64,000 nt of DNA, from the NCBI GenBank assembly GCA_030148025.1, contig JASBUG010000037.1, positions 111,876 to 175,875 on the forward strand. Reading direction: 5' to 3'. Position numbers and translations under genes: made by a program. The first letter of the stretch is position 1. Each line of letters begins with the position of its first letter. The notes beneath the pieces were generated by a model that did not search any database, had not been told where the DNA came from, and saw only the letters and a list, made by a program, of their open reading frames with translations. Source of the DNA: Flavobacteriaceae bacterium (GTDB lineage: Bacteria; Bacteroidota; Bacteroidia; Flavobacteriales; Flavobacteriaceae). Positions 1 to 8,519 of this stretch are shown here, piece after piece.

Positions 1-838
<838 letters not shown>

Positions 839-859
<21 letters not shown>

Positions 860-1096
860 CGGATTCTCACTTAAATCCATTGTAGCTATAGATTTTTTTC
901 TAAGCCTGTTGTTATGAATTCTTTCTAAAACTGAATTGATTTCTTTATGCTTTGGGGTTAACAAAGTTAATCCACCATTACCATTTGTAGTAACTTGCTC
1001 TTTACAGTGTTTGCAAGTGTATTCTTTTACGTGGTAAGTAACATTTTTTGTTACCGTATAATCATGTCCGAAAAATGAACAATATATGTTTTTCAA
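839..1096 (-). CDS. Small Cys/His protein, paralogue A (DUF1660-like, TTG start)
   Basis: An 85-residue protein of unknown function. C6 and H11 (in CSFFGH) and C28-x2-C31 would suit a small zinc-binding knuckle. A conserved block follows (TTNGNGGLTLLTPKHKEINS). The layout, with FGH near the N-terminus and then YxCxxC, recalls the short DUF1660-type proteins, but that is a resemblance by eye. It is clearly paralogous to the gene at 1309-1569. No ATG exists between the upstream in-frame stop and the motif, so translation would start at TTG (1096) or the gene is decaying. Its end overlaps thiL by 21 bases on the opposite strand. Confidence 0.65.
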
Positions 1097-1150
1097 AACC
1101 TTTAGTTTTAGCTAGTTAATAAGAGGGAGTATTAAAAGTAAAAATTTTTA

Positions 1151-1158
1151 CAAAAGTA
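1151..1158 (-). promoter_or_regulatory. Possible -7 element for small Cys/His gene A
   Basis: On the minus strand this reads TACTTTTG, matching the Bacteroidota -7 consensus TAnnTTTG, about 55 bases before the TTG start at 1096. A TTG that could act as the -33 element lies at 1173-1175, but the 14-base spacing is short. Only the -7 match is good. Confidence 0.35.
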
Positions 1159-1308
1159 AGAGTATATACTTACAACTAATCGTTGAAGCGTTTATTTTTT
1201 TCTTTGAACGAATCGTATTTTACTTAAAAATGGAAGTGAGTTAACTTAAATATGGAATCTAAGTGTCTGGTTATAATGTAACTAAAAGTGGTTTTTTAGA
1301 GTATTAAA

Positions 1309-1569
1309 TTAAGCTGCAGTAGTGGCGTACATTTTTTGTTTTAACCTTGACATTCTGCGTGCGTAAATACTTTCTAATGTACTGTTGATTTCTTTAAATT
1401 TTGGTGTTAATTCTGTTAGCTTACCATTACCGTTTGTAGTTAATTGCTTTTTGCAACATTTGCATGTGTATTCTTTAACGTGTTTGGTTACTAATTTGGA
1501 AACGTCATATTGATGACCAAAAATATTACAGTACAGTTTTGAGACAGAAGTAGAGGTAGAAGTTTTCAT
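1309..1569 (-). CDS. Small Cys/His protein, paralogue B (DUF1660-like)
   Basis: An 86-residue protein of unknown function with an ATG start. It repeats the plan of its neighbour: C14 and H19 (CNIFGH), C36-x2-C39, then TTNGNGKLTELTPKFKEINS and a basic C-terminal helix (ARRMSRLKQK). Four potential metal ligands in this spacing suggest a small zinc-stabilised fold. It lies 59 bases downstream of the alpha/beta hydrolase on the same strand and may be cotranscribed with it. The 210 bases between the two paralogues contain only AT-rich spacer and a candidate promoter. The gene is real given the conserved pair; its function is not known. Confidence 0.75.
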   Translation of the reverse strand: MKTSTSTSVSKLYCNIFGHQYDVSKLVTKHVKEYTCKCCKKQLTTNGNGKLTELTPKFKEINSTLESIYARRMSRLKQKMYATTAA

Positions 1570-1628
1570 AAGCCATTGGTTATTGGGACAATAAATGTAG
1601 AAAAAAAATACAATTAAACGATAAAATA

Positions 1629-2414
1629 CTATAAATTTTCGATGAAATGCAATATTTCGTGCGAAAAAGCCTCTTTATTTTCAATATGACACATATGTCC
1701 ATCAGGAAATTCTACAACATGTACATCTGTATTTTTTACTTGATCAATTAAAGAGTCGTAATTTAATACAGGATCTTTTTTACTTATGATCATCATTTTT
1801 CTATATGGACCAAAATGTAAAAGAGCTTCTCTGTCGTCTCTTATTTTCATTCCTTCTAAAGCAGCAACGATCCCCTGTAAAGGCATCTTTAAAGCCTCTT
1901 TTTTGATCACTTGTATTTCTTTAGAAAATAGTCGTCTATTTTTGGGACGAAATAGATTTGAAATAGATATTCTTATAAATGTTTTGTGGTTTTGTTTAAC
2001 GGCTTCTATAGCTCGGTCTCTATTTGCTCTTTTCTCTTTAGTGTCTGGTTTAGCAGTCGAATTCATTAAGCACAAGCCTTTTACTTTGTCTGGAAATAAA
2101 TCGGCAAAAGCCAAAGCTACATAGCCTCCCATTGAATGACCAATAAAAACAGATCGTCTTATTTTTAAATGAGTTAAGACAGCATTTACTGTTTCAGCCA
2201 TTAACTCCATGGCATGTACATAACCTAAGCAATCTGTTTGACCATGACCTAGAAGATCAATAGCAATTACTCTGTTTTTTTTAGATAAAACTGGAACTAG
2301 ATCTTTCCACATAGTGCTGTTTTCCAGAAACCCATGAAGTAATACTACAGCATTTCCTTTTCCGTATTCGGAATAATGAATTTTTGTGTTTTTGAACAAA
2401 ATTTCGGCCATCAT
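1629..2414 (-). CDS. Alpha/beta hydrolase
   Basis: A 261-residue soluble hydrolase of the alpha/beta fold. It shows the oxyanion segment LLHGF near residue 26, the nucleophile elbow GHSMGG with S94, a probable catalytic Asp in SKKDPVLNYD and the catalytic His in the C-terminal DGHMCHIE segment. It has no signal peptide, so it is cytoplasmic. Substrate cannot be read from sequence; relatives include esterases and C-C hydrolases. Two consecutive ATGs (2414 and 2411) are possible starts. It is divergent from brnQ with only 40 bases between the starts. Confidence 0.85.
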   Translation of the reverse strand: MMAEILFKNTKIHYSEYGKGNAVVLLHGFLENSTMWKDLVPVLSKKNRVIAIDLLGHGQTDCLGYVHAMELMAETVNAVLTHLKIRRSVFIGHSMGGYVALAFADLFPDKVKGLCLMNSTAKPDTKEKRANRDRAIEAVKQNHKTFIRISISNLFRPKNRRLFSKEIQVIKKEALKMPLQGIVAALEGMKIRDDREALLHFGPYRKMMIISKKDPVLNYDSLIDQVKNTDVHVVEFPDGHMCHIENKEAFSHEILHFIENL

Positions 2415-2436
2415 CAGTCAAATTTCCTATCTTCCG

Positions 2437-2450
2437 CAAAGATAAATTTG
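2437..2450. promoter_or_regulatory. Overlapping divergent -7 elements (hydrolase / brnQ)
   Basis: On the plus strand TAAATTTG occupies 2443-2450, ending four bases before the brnQ ATG. On the minus strand TATCTTTG occupies 2437-2444, 22 bases before the hydrolase ATG. Both fit TAnnTTTG and share two bases. Neither has a good TTTG -33 partner, so this rests on the -7 matches and placement. Confidence 0.45.
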
Positions 2451-2454
2451 ATCT

Positions 2455-3762
2455 ATGAATAAAACTAAAGAAACTTTAATTACTGGATTTGCCCTTTTCT
2501 CAATGTTTTTTGGTGCTGGAAACTTATTGTTGCCACCCCTTTTAGGTTATAAAGCTGGTAGTGAATGGTTAATGGTAACTGTTGGTTTTATGATTGCAGC
2601 TGTAGTAATTCCAATTTTTGGAATTATGGCACATGCAAGATTACAAGGAACGATGTACGATTTTGGAAAGAAAGTGTCGCCGTATTTCAGTCTGATATAT
2701 TGTGTAATTGTTTATGCAATCTCTATAACAATACCATCACCAAGAACTGCTTCAGCAACACATGAAATAGCAATTCATCCAGCATTTGGTACAAGCTCCT
2801 TATTAACAAGTTCAGTTTATTTTATTCTGGTATTGATTTTTGTGTTAAACAGATCGAAAATCCTTGATTTTATAGGTAAGTTCTTAACACCATTAATTGT
2901 AATTACATTGTTAATGGTAATTGGTATAGGAATGTTTTTTGGAGATACAGGAATGACGCCAACAGCATTTGATGTACCTATAGTTAGTGGAATTCTTGAA
3001 GGGTATCAAACTTTTGATGCTATAGGAGCAGTTGTTGTTGGAGCTGTTATTATAGTGTCATTAAATTTAAGAGGGCATGAGTCTTTTGAAGCTAAAAAAG
3101 AATTAATCTCTAAATCTGGTTTTATTGCTGGACTAGGACTTTTTATAATGTACGCTGGATTAATTTATGTTGGAGCACTGTATGCTTCAGAAATTAATAT
3201 AGATAACAGTTTAAGCAATGATATGCAACGTGCTAATTTACTTCGAGGGATTAGTACAGCCGCTTTAGGAAATTTTGGAAATACGGTTCTTAGTGTTTTA
3301 ATTTCTCTAGCTTGTTTTACAACAGCTGTTGGAATTATAGCAGGAACAGCCGATTATTTTAAAGACCTTATCGGGAACTCACAGAGAGCATATACAGCTA
3401 CTGCAGTTATAGCTTGTGCAATTGGAATCTTGGTTGGACAATTAGATTTTCATAGTATTATTGTTATAGCGCTCCCAGTGCTTATGTTTATCTATCCTAT
3501 TACAATCATCTTAATATTTTTAAATGTGGTTCCAGAAAAATATGCCAGAGTATTAGTTTTTAGAGCTGTAATTTTAATAACATTTATATTTAGCCTTCCA
3601 GATGTATTAGGGTTTATTACTAAAGCAGATTGGTTGCAAACTATAAAGGAAATTATTCCATTATCATCTCAACATATGGGTTGGGTTATTCCTGCTATAA
3701 TTACCTTTATTATAATTAATGTTTTTAAAGGTGATACGACTAAGGAAAAAACAGTAGTATAA
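2455..3762 (+). CDS. brnQ: Branched-chain amino acid transporter, LIVCS family
   Basis: A 435-residue polytopic inner-membrane protein. The N-terminal signature (FALFSMFFGAGNLLLPPLLG), repeated Gly-rich hydrophobic helices throughout and overall length match BrnQ carriers, which import leucine, isoleucine and valine with a cation. About twelve membrane segments can be read. The stop codon is directly followed by the ATG of the AraC regulator, so the two are cotranscribed. A -7-like element lies so close to the ATG that the mRNA may be nearly leaderless. Confidence 0.9.
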   Translation: MNKTKETLITGFALFSMFFGAGNLLLPPLLGYKAGSEWLMVTVGFMIAAVVIPIFGIMAHARLQGTMYDFGKKVSPYFSLIYCVIVYAISITIPSPRTASATHEIAIHPAFGTSSLLTSSVYFILVLIFVLNRSKILDFIGKFLTPLIVITLLMVIGIGMFFGDTGMTPTAFDVPIVSGILEGYQTFDAIGAVVVGAVIIVSLNLRGHESFEAKKELISKSGFIAGLGLFIMYAGLIYVGALYASEINIDNSLSNDMQRANLLRGISTAALGNFGNTVLSVLISLACFTTAVGIIAGTADYFKDLIGNSQRAYTATAVIACAIGILVGQLDFHSIIVIALPVLMFIYPITIILIFLNVVPEKYARVLVFRAVILITFIFSLPDVLGFITKADWLQTIKEIIPLSSQHMGWVIPAIITFIIINVFKGDTTKEKTVV

Positions 3763-4602
3763 ATGGCAGTACAAAATATCTCTAATTACACCTTTAGAGA
3801 TACGTTTTCTTTAAGTGTTATCAATTTAGAAAAGGCATGTGTGGTTAATGAATCGCAACAAGTAGATGCCTATAGTATTTATTGGATCAAAGACGGGAAG
3901 GGGCAATATAATGTCGATTTTAGATCGTATGCCTTCAATGGGAGTACCTTGTTTTTTTTATCACCTGGCCAGATCTTTTCTGTCGATACCGAAAAAATTA
4001 AACTGGCTTATAAGCTCACATTTGCTCAAGATTTTTACTGTATTCAAATTCATGATAAAGAAGTGTCCTGCAATGGTGTATTGTTTAATAATATTTATGA
4101 AACACCCTTTGTAGAACCTTGTGAGAAGGATATAGCTAAATTAGATTTTATACTTGAAAATTTAATTGATGAGTTTGAATCTTCCCAAGCTGCCCAATAC
4201 GATATGCTACAATCGTACTTAAAACAATTCATCATCCATTCGGTTCGAATAAAAAAGGAGAATCATATAATTAAAGATGCTATAGAAACTAAATTGTTTA
4301 AAGATTTTAGCATTCTTGTTGAGCAAAATTTTAAAAATTTACATTCGGTCACAGATTATGCTACAAGATTAGGTGTTTCCCCAAAGTCGTTAACCAAACA
4401 TTTTAAAAAGATTGGTGCCGAAACACCTAGCGATTTTATTAAAAACCGACTTATACTAGAAGCGAAACGACAGTTAAAATATGCCGATGATACTGTAAAG
4501 CAAATTGCTTACAATTTAGGATTTAATGACCCTGCTTATTTTAATAGATTTTTTAAAAAACAAACCTCACAGTCACCACTTCAATTTAAAAAAAGTATCT
4601 AA
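3763..4602 (+). CDS. AraC-family transcriptional regulator
   Basis: A 279-residue regulator. The N-terminal two thirds look like an AraC-type cupin sensor domain (GSTLFFLSPGQIFSV). The C-terminal ~100 residues carry two helix-turn-helix motifs, the second in the conserved form VKQIAYNLGFNDPAYFNRFFKK. It begins on the base after the brnQ stop. Two sets of direct repeats lie immediately 3' of the gene and in front of the next operon, so that operon is its likely target; this is inference from position. Confidence 0.9.
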   Translation: MAVQNISNYTFRDTFSLSVINLEKACVVNESQQVDAYSIYWIKDGKGQYNVDFRSYAFNGSTLFFLSPGQIFSVDTEKIKLAYKLTFAQDFYCIQIHDKEVSCNGVLFNNIYETPFVEPCEKDIAKLDFILENLIDEFESSQAAQYDMLQSYLKQFIIHSVRIKKENHIIKDAIETKLFKDFSILVEQNFKNLHSVTDYATRLGVSPKSLTKHFKKIGAETPSDFIKNRLILEAKRQLKYADDTVKQIAYNLGFNDPAYFNRFFKKQTSQSPLQFKKSI

Positions 4603-4608
4603 TTCTAG

Positions 4609-4669
4609 TTTGTCCAAGCATTAGGAACTTTTGTCCATTTTTTCAAGCACATAGGTACTGCATCTTTGC
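4609..4669 (+). promoter_or_regulatory. Direct-repeat operator and probable promoter for the CxxC-peptide operon
   Basis: TTTGTCCA occurs at 4609-4616 and again at 4630-4637, exactly 21 bases (two helical turns) apart. AAGCATTAGGAACT (4616-4629) is echoed by AAGCACATAGGTACT (4645-4659). The pattern ends in CATCTTTGC (4661-4669), one mismatch from the TAnnTTTG -7 element, 25 bases before the peptide's ATG. AraC-family proteins usually bind paired direct half-sites just upstream of a promoter, which fits. The regulator's identity is inferred. Confidence 0.6.
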
Positions 4670-4693
4670 ATTGTAATTATAAAACAGTGCGTT

Positions 4694-4789
4694 ATGAGAA
4701 CAATACACAAAAATCAATGCCCTAATTGTTGGGGTTATCAGGAGTATGATGAAGCATATCCAGATAGAGAGTTATGCGCATGTAAATAA
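4694..4789 (+). CDS. 31-residue CxxC peptide
   Basis: A very short gene with ATG at 4694 and TAA at 4787-4789. It encodes 31 residues containing CPNCWGYQEYDE near the N-terminus and CAC next to the C-terminus. Four cysteines in a CxxC...CxC arrangement suggest a tiny zinc-binding or redox peptide. It sits directly behind the putative AraC operator and 22 bases before the AhpD-like gene, so it would be first in that operon. I recall similar short CPNCWG peptides beside AhpD-like genes in other flavobacteria, which needs a search to confirm. Function unknown. Confidence 0.6.
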   Translation: MRTIHKNQCPNCWGYQEYDEAYPDRELCACK

Positions 4790-4811
4790 ATAACAATTAA
4801 AAATTAAAATT

Positions 4812-5369
4812 ATGAATACAAGAATTGAAACATTAAACCCAGAAACAACAACTGGTGAAGCAAAAGAATTATTTGATGCAGTAAATAATAAGTTAGGATT
4901 TATACCAAATCTAATAAAGGTATTTGGTAATTCACCTGCGACTTTAAAATCGTATTTAAGCTTAGGTGAATTAACATCAAGCGGGAATTTCTCAAATAAA
5001 TTTAGAGAGCAATTAGCCTTGGCTATTGCTGAAGAGAATGCTTGTAATTATTGTTTATCTGCTCACACAGCTATTGGAAAAATGAATGGATTAAGCGAAG
5101 AGCAAACAGAACAAAGCAGATTAGGTTTTTCGGGTGATGCCAAGCAACAAGCAGGATTAAAATTCGCAAAAGAAGTAACTAGAAATAGAGGTCAAGTAAC
5201 TTCTGAGTCAATTAAAGCTGTAAAAGAAGCAGGTTATAATGATGGTGATATTTTAGAGATCATTTTAAATGTGGTGTCAAATAGTCTTACCAATTATGTA
5301 AATCATATAGCTGAGACTGAAATCGATTTTCCTGAAGTTAAATCTGGACAGTTTGCCATTTTAAACTAA
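4812..5369 (+). CDS. Carboxymuconolactone decarboxylase/AhpD-like protein
   Basis: A 185-residue all-helical protein of the AhpD/CMD family. The active-site block EENACNYCLSAH gives E75, C78, C81 and H85, the AhpD peroxidase arrangement in which the CxxC pair reduces a hydroperoxide or a peroxiredoxin. It has no signal peptide. It lies between the CxxC peptide and a secreted cupredoxin-like protein. A peroxide-detoxifying role is the family expectation; the reductant is not identified. Confidence 0.85.
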   Translation: MNTRIETLNPETTTGEAKELFDAVNNKLGFIPNLIKVFGNSPATLKSYLSLGELTSSGNFSNKFREQLALAIAEENACNYCLSAHTAIGKMNGLSEEQTEQSRLGFSGDAKQQAGLKFAKEVTRNRGQVTSESIKAVKEAGYNDGDILEIILNVVSNSLTNYVNHIAETEIDFPEVKSGQFAILN

Positions 5370-5389
5370 ATAATTACTAACTATAAATA

Positions 5390-5761
5390 ATGAAGAAAAT
5401 GAAAAAAGTAATCGCAATGGTACTATTGGTAGTAGGTGTAAGTTTTACAGCTACAGCTCAAAAAGTAAAAACAGTGTCTTTAGAGCAAACCAAAGGAGAG
5501 TTTACTCAAAAATCTATTACACTATCTGAAGGAACTTATATGTTTGAGATTTCAAATAATGGCGTAGGACATGATGTTGGATTTGTTTTAGCTCCAAAAG
5601 GAATGACAGATGAAGCACACCATATTAAAGAAGCATATGTTACATCTATGGTTAAGACAAACTCAAAGTCTACATCAAAAAAGGTGAAACTTAAAAAGGG
5701 AGAATATGTGTATTTCTGCCCTTTAAACCCAACACCTCAATATACTTTAGTTGTTAAGTAA
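5390..5761 (+). CDS. Secreted cupredoxin-like protein with incomplete copper site
   Basis: A 123-residue protein with a signal peptide (cleavage after ATAQ, residue 24) and a single plastocyanin-like domain. A His in the GHDVGF segment (H61) and a Cys in YVYFCPLNP (C110) occupy the usual first-His and Cys ligand positions. The second His and the Met that normally follow the Cys are absent (PLNPTPQYTL), so a classical blue-copper centre is unlikely. It is 20 bases after the AhpD-like gene and ends the operon at a strong terminator. Confidence 0.75.
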   Translation: MKKMKKVIAMVLLVVGVSFTATAQKVKTVSLEQTKGEFTQKSITLSEGTYMFEISNNGVGHDVGFVLAPKGMTDEAHHIKEAYVTSMVKTNSKSTSKKVKLKKGEYVYFCPLNPTPQYTLVVK

Positions 5762-5790
5762 AGAGTTGTTTAGATTGATTAATGTGGAAA

Positions 5791-5817
5791 AGCGAACCTT
5801 TAAGGTTCGCTTTTTTT
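5791..5817. terminator. Rho-independent terminator, probably bidirectional
   Basis: Ten-base arms AGCGAACCTT/AAGGTTCGCT around one base are followed by a run of T on the plus strand and by a shorter T run on the minus strand. It separates the convergent cupredoxin-like and ACT-domain genes. Confidence 0.85.
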
Positions 5818-6472
5818 ATTTCTTCAATCTTTTTATCGCCGAAAACGCTTTGTCTACAAAATCGTCTTCTACCAAAATGGTAAACTCGTTGGTGGTTGAA
5901 ACCACTTCGTATAGTATAATACCTTCCCAGGCTAAACGTTTAAAAAAGTGATAGTATAATCCTGCAATTTTTGAGTTCTCTTCTGGAAGATTAATACTAA
6001 TAGCAGAAAGTCCGCCTTGAACAGCAATAAAGGTTTCGTCTTTAAAACAGTCCATAATAAAAGGTTTTAAACTACTTGAGATAATAATATTGCTTTCGTG
6101 AATACCTCTGGTAAACGTATAAAACAGTTTTGATTGCCCTTTGACTTTTTCCAGTATTTTAGAATGATTGTGTATTAAGGTATGTGAGTTCTTTACTGTA
6201 AAATCGGTTAGGTTAGAACGCACAGTAATGTCTCCCAGATTATTAATTATCTTTCTCATTTTAAGAGAATGACCAGGTACCATTGGTGAATTATAACGAC
6301 GTAGCGCCATCATAATAGCGCCAGATTTTATAGGTTTCTTTAGCATTTCTCCAATTGGAGCCTGCAACTCTTCAGCAAGAGCACTATAATTAATGATACC
6401 TCTAGATAAGGCTTCTTCTAAATAGGGTTGTGTTATTAGGATGTCTTCGACGCAGCTAGCAATGGTTCTCAT
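5816..6472 (-). CDS. ACT-domain protein divergent from aspartate kinase
   Basis: A 218-residue cytoplasmic protein. Residues 1-70 are helical and could form a winged-helix-like domain (YSALAEELQAPIGEMLKKPI). Residues ~110-218 contain ACT-like beta-alpha-beta units (FIAVQGGLSAISINLPEE; GIILYEVVSTTNEFTILVED) resembling the regulatory tail of aspartate kinases. No kinase domain is present. Its start is 102 bases from the divergent aspartate kinase gene, which suggests an amino-acid-responsive regulator of that gene; this is inference only. Confidence 0.6.
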   Translation of the reverse strand: MRTIASCVEDILITQPYLEEALSRGIINYSALAEELQAPIGEMLKKPIKSGAIMMALRRYNSPMVPGHSLKMRKIINNLGDITVRSNLTDFTVKNSHTLIHNHSKILEKVKGQSKLFYTFTRGIHESNIIISSSLKPFIMDCFKDETFIAVQGGLSAISINLPEENSKIAGLYYHFFKRLAWEGIILYEVVSTTNEFTILVEDDFVDKAFSAIKRLKK

Positions 6473-6497
6473 TGTGTTAAATATTTAACATTACGTG

Positions 6498-6505
6498 CAA
6501 ATTTA
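6498..6505 (-). promoter_or_regulatory. -7 element for the ACT-domain gene
   Basis: The minus strand reads TAAATTTGC, a match to TAnnTTTG, 25 bases before the ATG. No clear -33 element was found. Confidence 0.4.
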
Positions 6506-6547
6506 CATTAATTTATTTAAAAATAACGCTTTAGTTAAGATGGTAAT

Positions 6548-6555
6548 TAGTTTTG
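6548..6555 (+). promoter_or_regulatory. -7 element for aspartate kinase
   Basis: TAGTTTTG matches TAnnTTTG and lies 19 bases before the ATG at 6575. The -33 region is weak. Confidence 0.4.
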
Positions 6556-6574
6556 TGTCATAAATAAATGGAAG

Positions 6575-7894
6575 ATGCAAGTTTTAAAATTTGGAGGAAC
6601 CTCGGTTGGTTCTATTGAAAATATAAATAATGTTAAGAATATTATTAATGATGGTAAGCCAAAGGTTATTGTGCTTTCTGCAATGTCTGGAACTACCAAT
6701 GCTTTAGTGCGTATTTCAAATTATATAAAAAATGGTCGTCCAGAAAAAGCAATTGAGCAAATAAACGAATTACACGTTCACTATTTTAAAACCGTAGATA
6801 GTTTGTTAACTGATAAAGCCTTAAATCAAGATGTTAAAAACTACATTAATACCATCTTTAATTTTTTGGTTGACAGTACATACGAATCGCATTCCATATT
6901 ACTTGAAAACAAAATTGTAGCACAAGGGGAATTGTTGTCAACGTATATATTCAATTGTTTTTTAACTCAGGAGGGAATTAGTTCTGCACTATTACCTGCC
7001 CTTAGTTTTATGCGTATCGATAAAACAAACGAACCTGATTTTTTCTATATAAAACAGCATTTTGAAATGATGTTTAACAAAGTGCCCGAAGCTACAGTAT
7101 ATATTACTCAAGGATTTATCTGTATAGACGATGCTGGTAATATCTCAAACCTTCAAAGAGGAGGAAGCGATTATACTGCGACCATACTTGGAGCGGCTAT
7201 TAATGCTGATGAGGTGCAAATTTGGACAGATATAGACGGGATGCATAATAACGATCCGCGTCATGTGGAGAATACCAGGCCTATAAAAAATTTATCGTAC
7301 GATGAAGCAGCAGAACTTGCCTATTTTGGTGCAAAGATCTTGCATCCGCAAACTATTACTCCGGTTAGGGCTGATAATATTCCGGTACGGTTAAAAAACA
7401 CCATGAATCCAGATGCGCATGGAACTTTAATCACAAACAATTATTCTGAAAATGGGATTAAGGCCATTGCTGCTAAAGATCATATTACTGCTATCAAAAT
7501 TAAATCTGGGCGCATGCTAAATGCTCATGGATTTTTAAAGAAAGTGTTTGAGGTTTTTGAGGTGTATGAGACACCAATTGATATGATTACAACCTCGGAA
7601 GTAGCAATATCTTTAACTATTGACGACGATTCCAATATTGATAAAATTGTTACAGAGCTTGAAAAATTTGCTGCTATTGAAGTTGACACTAATCAAAGTA
7701 TAGTTTGTCTGGTTGGGCATTCTATAGTACATCACCCAGATACCTTTAAGCTATTTCAGGTATTACAAGATGTGAAAATAAGAATGATCTCGTATGGGGG
7801 GAGTAACAATAATATATCATTGCTGGTGCCTACTGTTGAAAAAGTAGCAACACTGGCGCGATTACAAGACTATATTTTTAGGCTTATTGCTTAA
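6575..7894 (+). CDS. lysC: Aspartate kinase
   Basis: A 439-residue monofunctional aspartate kinase, which phosphorylates aspartate and opens the lysine/threonine/methionine branch. The amino-acid kinase domain starts with KFGGTSVGS and continues through LQRGGSDYTATILGAA and WTDIDGMHNNDPR. The C-terminal third holds ACT domains, usually the site of end-product inhibition. The overlapping ATG at 6568 is out of frame; the start at 6575 puts the KFGG loop four residues in. It is divergent from an ACT-only protein. No homoserine dehydrogenase domain is fused. Confidence 0.9.
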   Translation: MQVLKFGGTSVGSIENINNVKNIINDGKPKVIVLSAMSGTTNALVRISNYIKNGRPEKAIEQINELHVHYFKTVDSLLTDKALNQDVKNYINTIFNFLVDSTYESHSILLENKIVAQGELLSTYIFNCFLTQEGISSALLPALSFMRIDKTNEPDFFYIKQHFEMMFNKVPEATVYITQGFICIDDAGNISNLQRGGSDYTATILGAAINADEVQIWTDIDGMHNNDPRHVENTRPIKNLSYDEAAELAYFGAKILHPQTITPVRADNIPVRLKNTMNPDAHGTLITNNYSENGIKAIAAKDHITAIKIKSGRMLNAHGFLKKVFEVFEVYETPIDMITTSEVAISLTIDDDSNIDKIVTELEKFAAIEVDTNQSIVCLVGHSIVHHPDTFKLFQVLQDVKIRMISYGGSNNNISLLVPTVEKVATLARLQDYIFRLIA

Positions 7895-7914
7895 TTAAAT
7901 TGAGTTGTTTAGTT

Positions 7915-7943
7915 AAAAAAGACTGTAGTTTACAGTCTTTTTT
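7915..7943. terminator. Bidirectional terminator between aspartate kinase and gldD
   Basis: AAAAAAGACTGTA, loop GTT, then TACAGTCTTTTTT: a perfect 13-base stem with A and T tails, so it can end transcripts from both sides. It abuts the last codon of gldD. Confidence 0.88.
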
Positions 7944-8519
7944 TTATTCATTCCAACGAATGGTTTCCATAATATGTTGGATGTCCTTTTTTAAGTAATG
8001 TGCTGCTGGTAGAATGGAGTCGTAATTAGGTTTAGCATAAAAGTAGAGCGATCCAGTTACAAAATGGTTTACACTATCTGTAACATAAAATTGCGACTGT
8101 GAAGCGGCATTGCCACCTACCTCATAAAACATGCCGTAGACCTTTCGCTCTTCATTAATATAAGGTTGTTCAGTAATCTCATCAGCTTTTTGTGAATGCT
8201 TTTGAGTAAGGTTTTGAGCATCTCTTAAGTAAAGCTCCAAATTGTTATTGGTTATTTTTTTATAAGTTATATAAATAGTGCCTTTTAAAGGAGGATAGGT
8301 AATGTCTATACCGTAGGTGTTTTGATCTTGCGATACCCTTAGGTTACTTACATCTGTGGCAAACATGTTTTTTTCAAAAGTAAAAGGTAAACTTGTTTGC
8401 GTTGAAATGTATTCTTGATTTGGATATTCTAAACGCAAATATGCTTTAGGTTTTGGTGTAGGGTCATCTCCACAGGAGATACAGCAAAAAACTAATAAAA
8501 TTAAAACGACATTTTTCAT
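7944..8519 (-). CDS. gldD: Gliding motility lipoprotein GldD
   Basis: A 191-residue lipoprotein with signal MKNVVLILLVFCCISC, the last Cys being the lipidated residue. The body begins with a block I recognise from GldD (YLRLEYPNQEY). GldD is needed for flavobacterial gliding and is associated with the GldKLMN/type IX secretion machinery, though its exact role is unknown. Its ATG directly follows the gldE stop, so the two are translationally linked, and it is last in the mutY-ssb-gldE-gldD cluster known from Flavobacterium. Confidence 0.9.
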   Translation of the reverse strand: MKNVVLILLVFCCISCGDDPTPKPKAYLRLEYPNQEYISTQTSLPFTFEKNMFATDVSNLRVSQDQNTYGIDITYPPLKGTIYITYKKITNNNLELYLRDAQNLTQKHSQKADEITEQPYINEERKVYGMFYEVGGNAASQSQFYVTDSVNHFVTGSLYFYAKPNYDSILPAAHYLKKDIQHIMETIRWNE

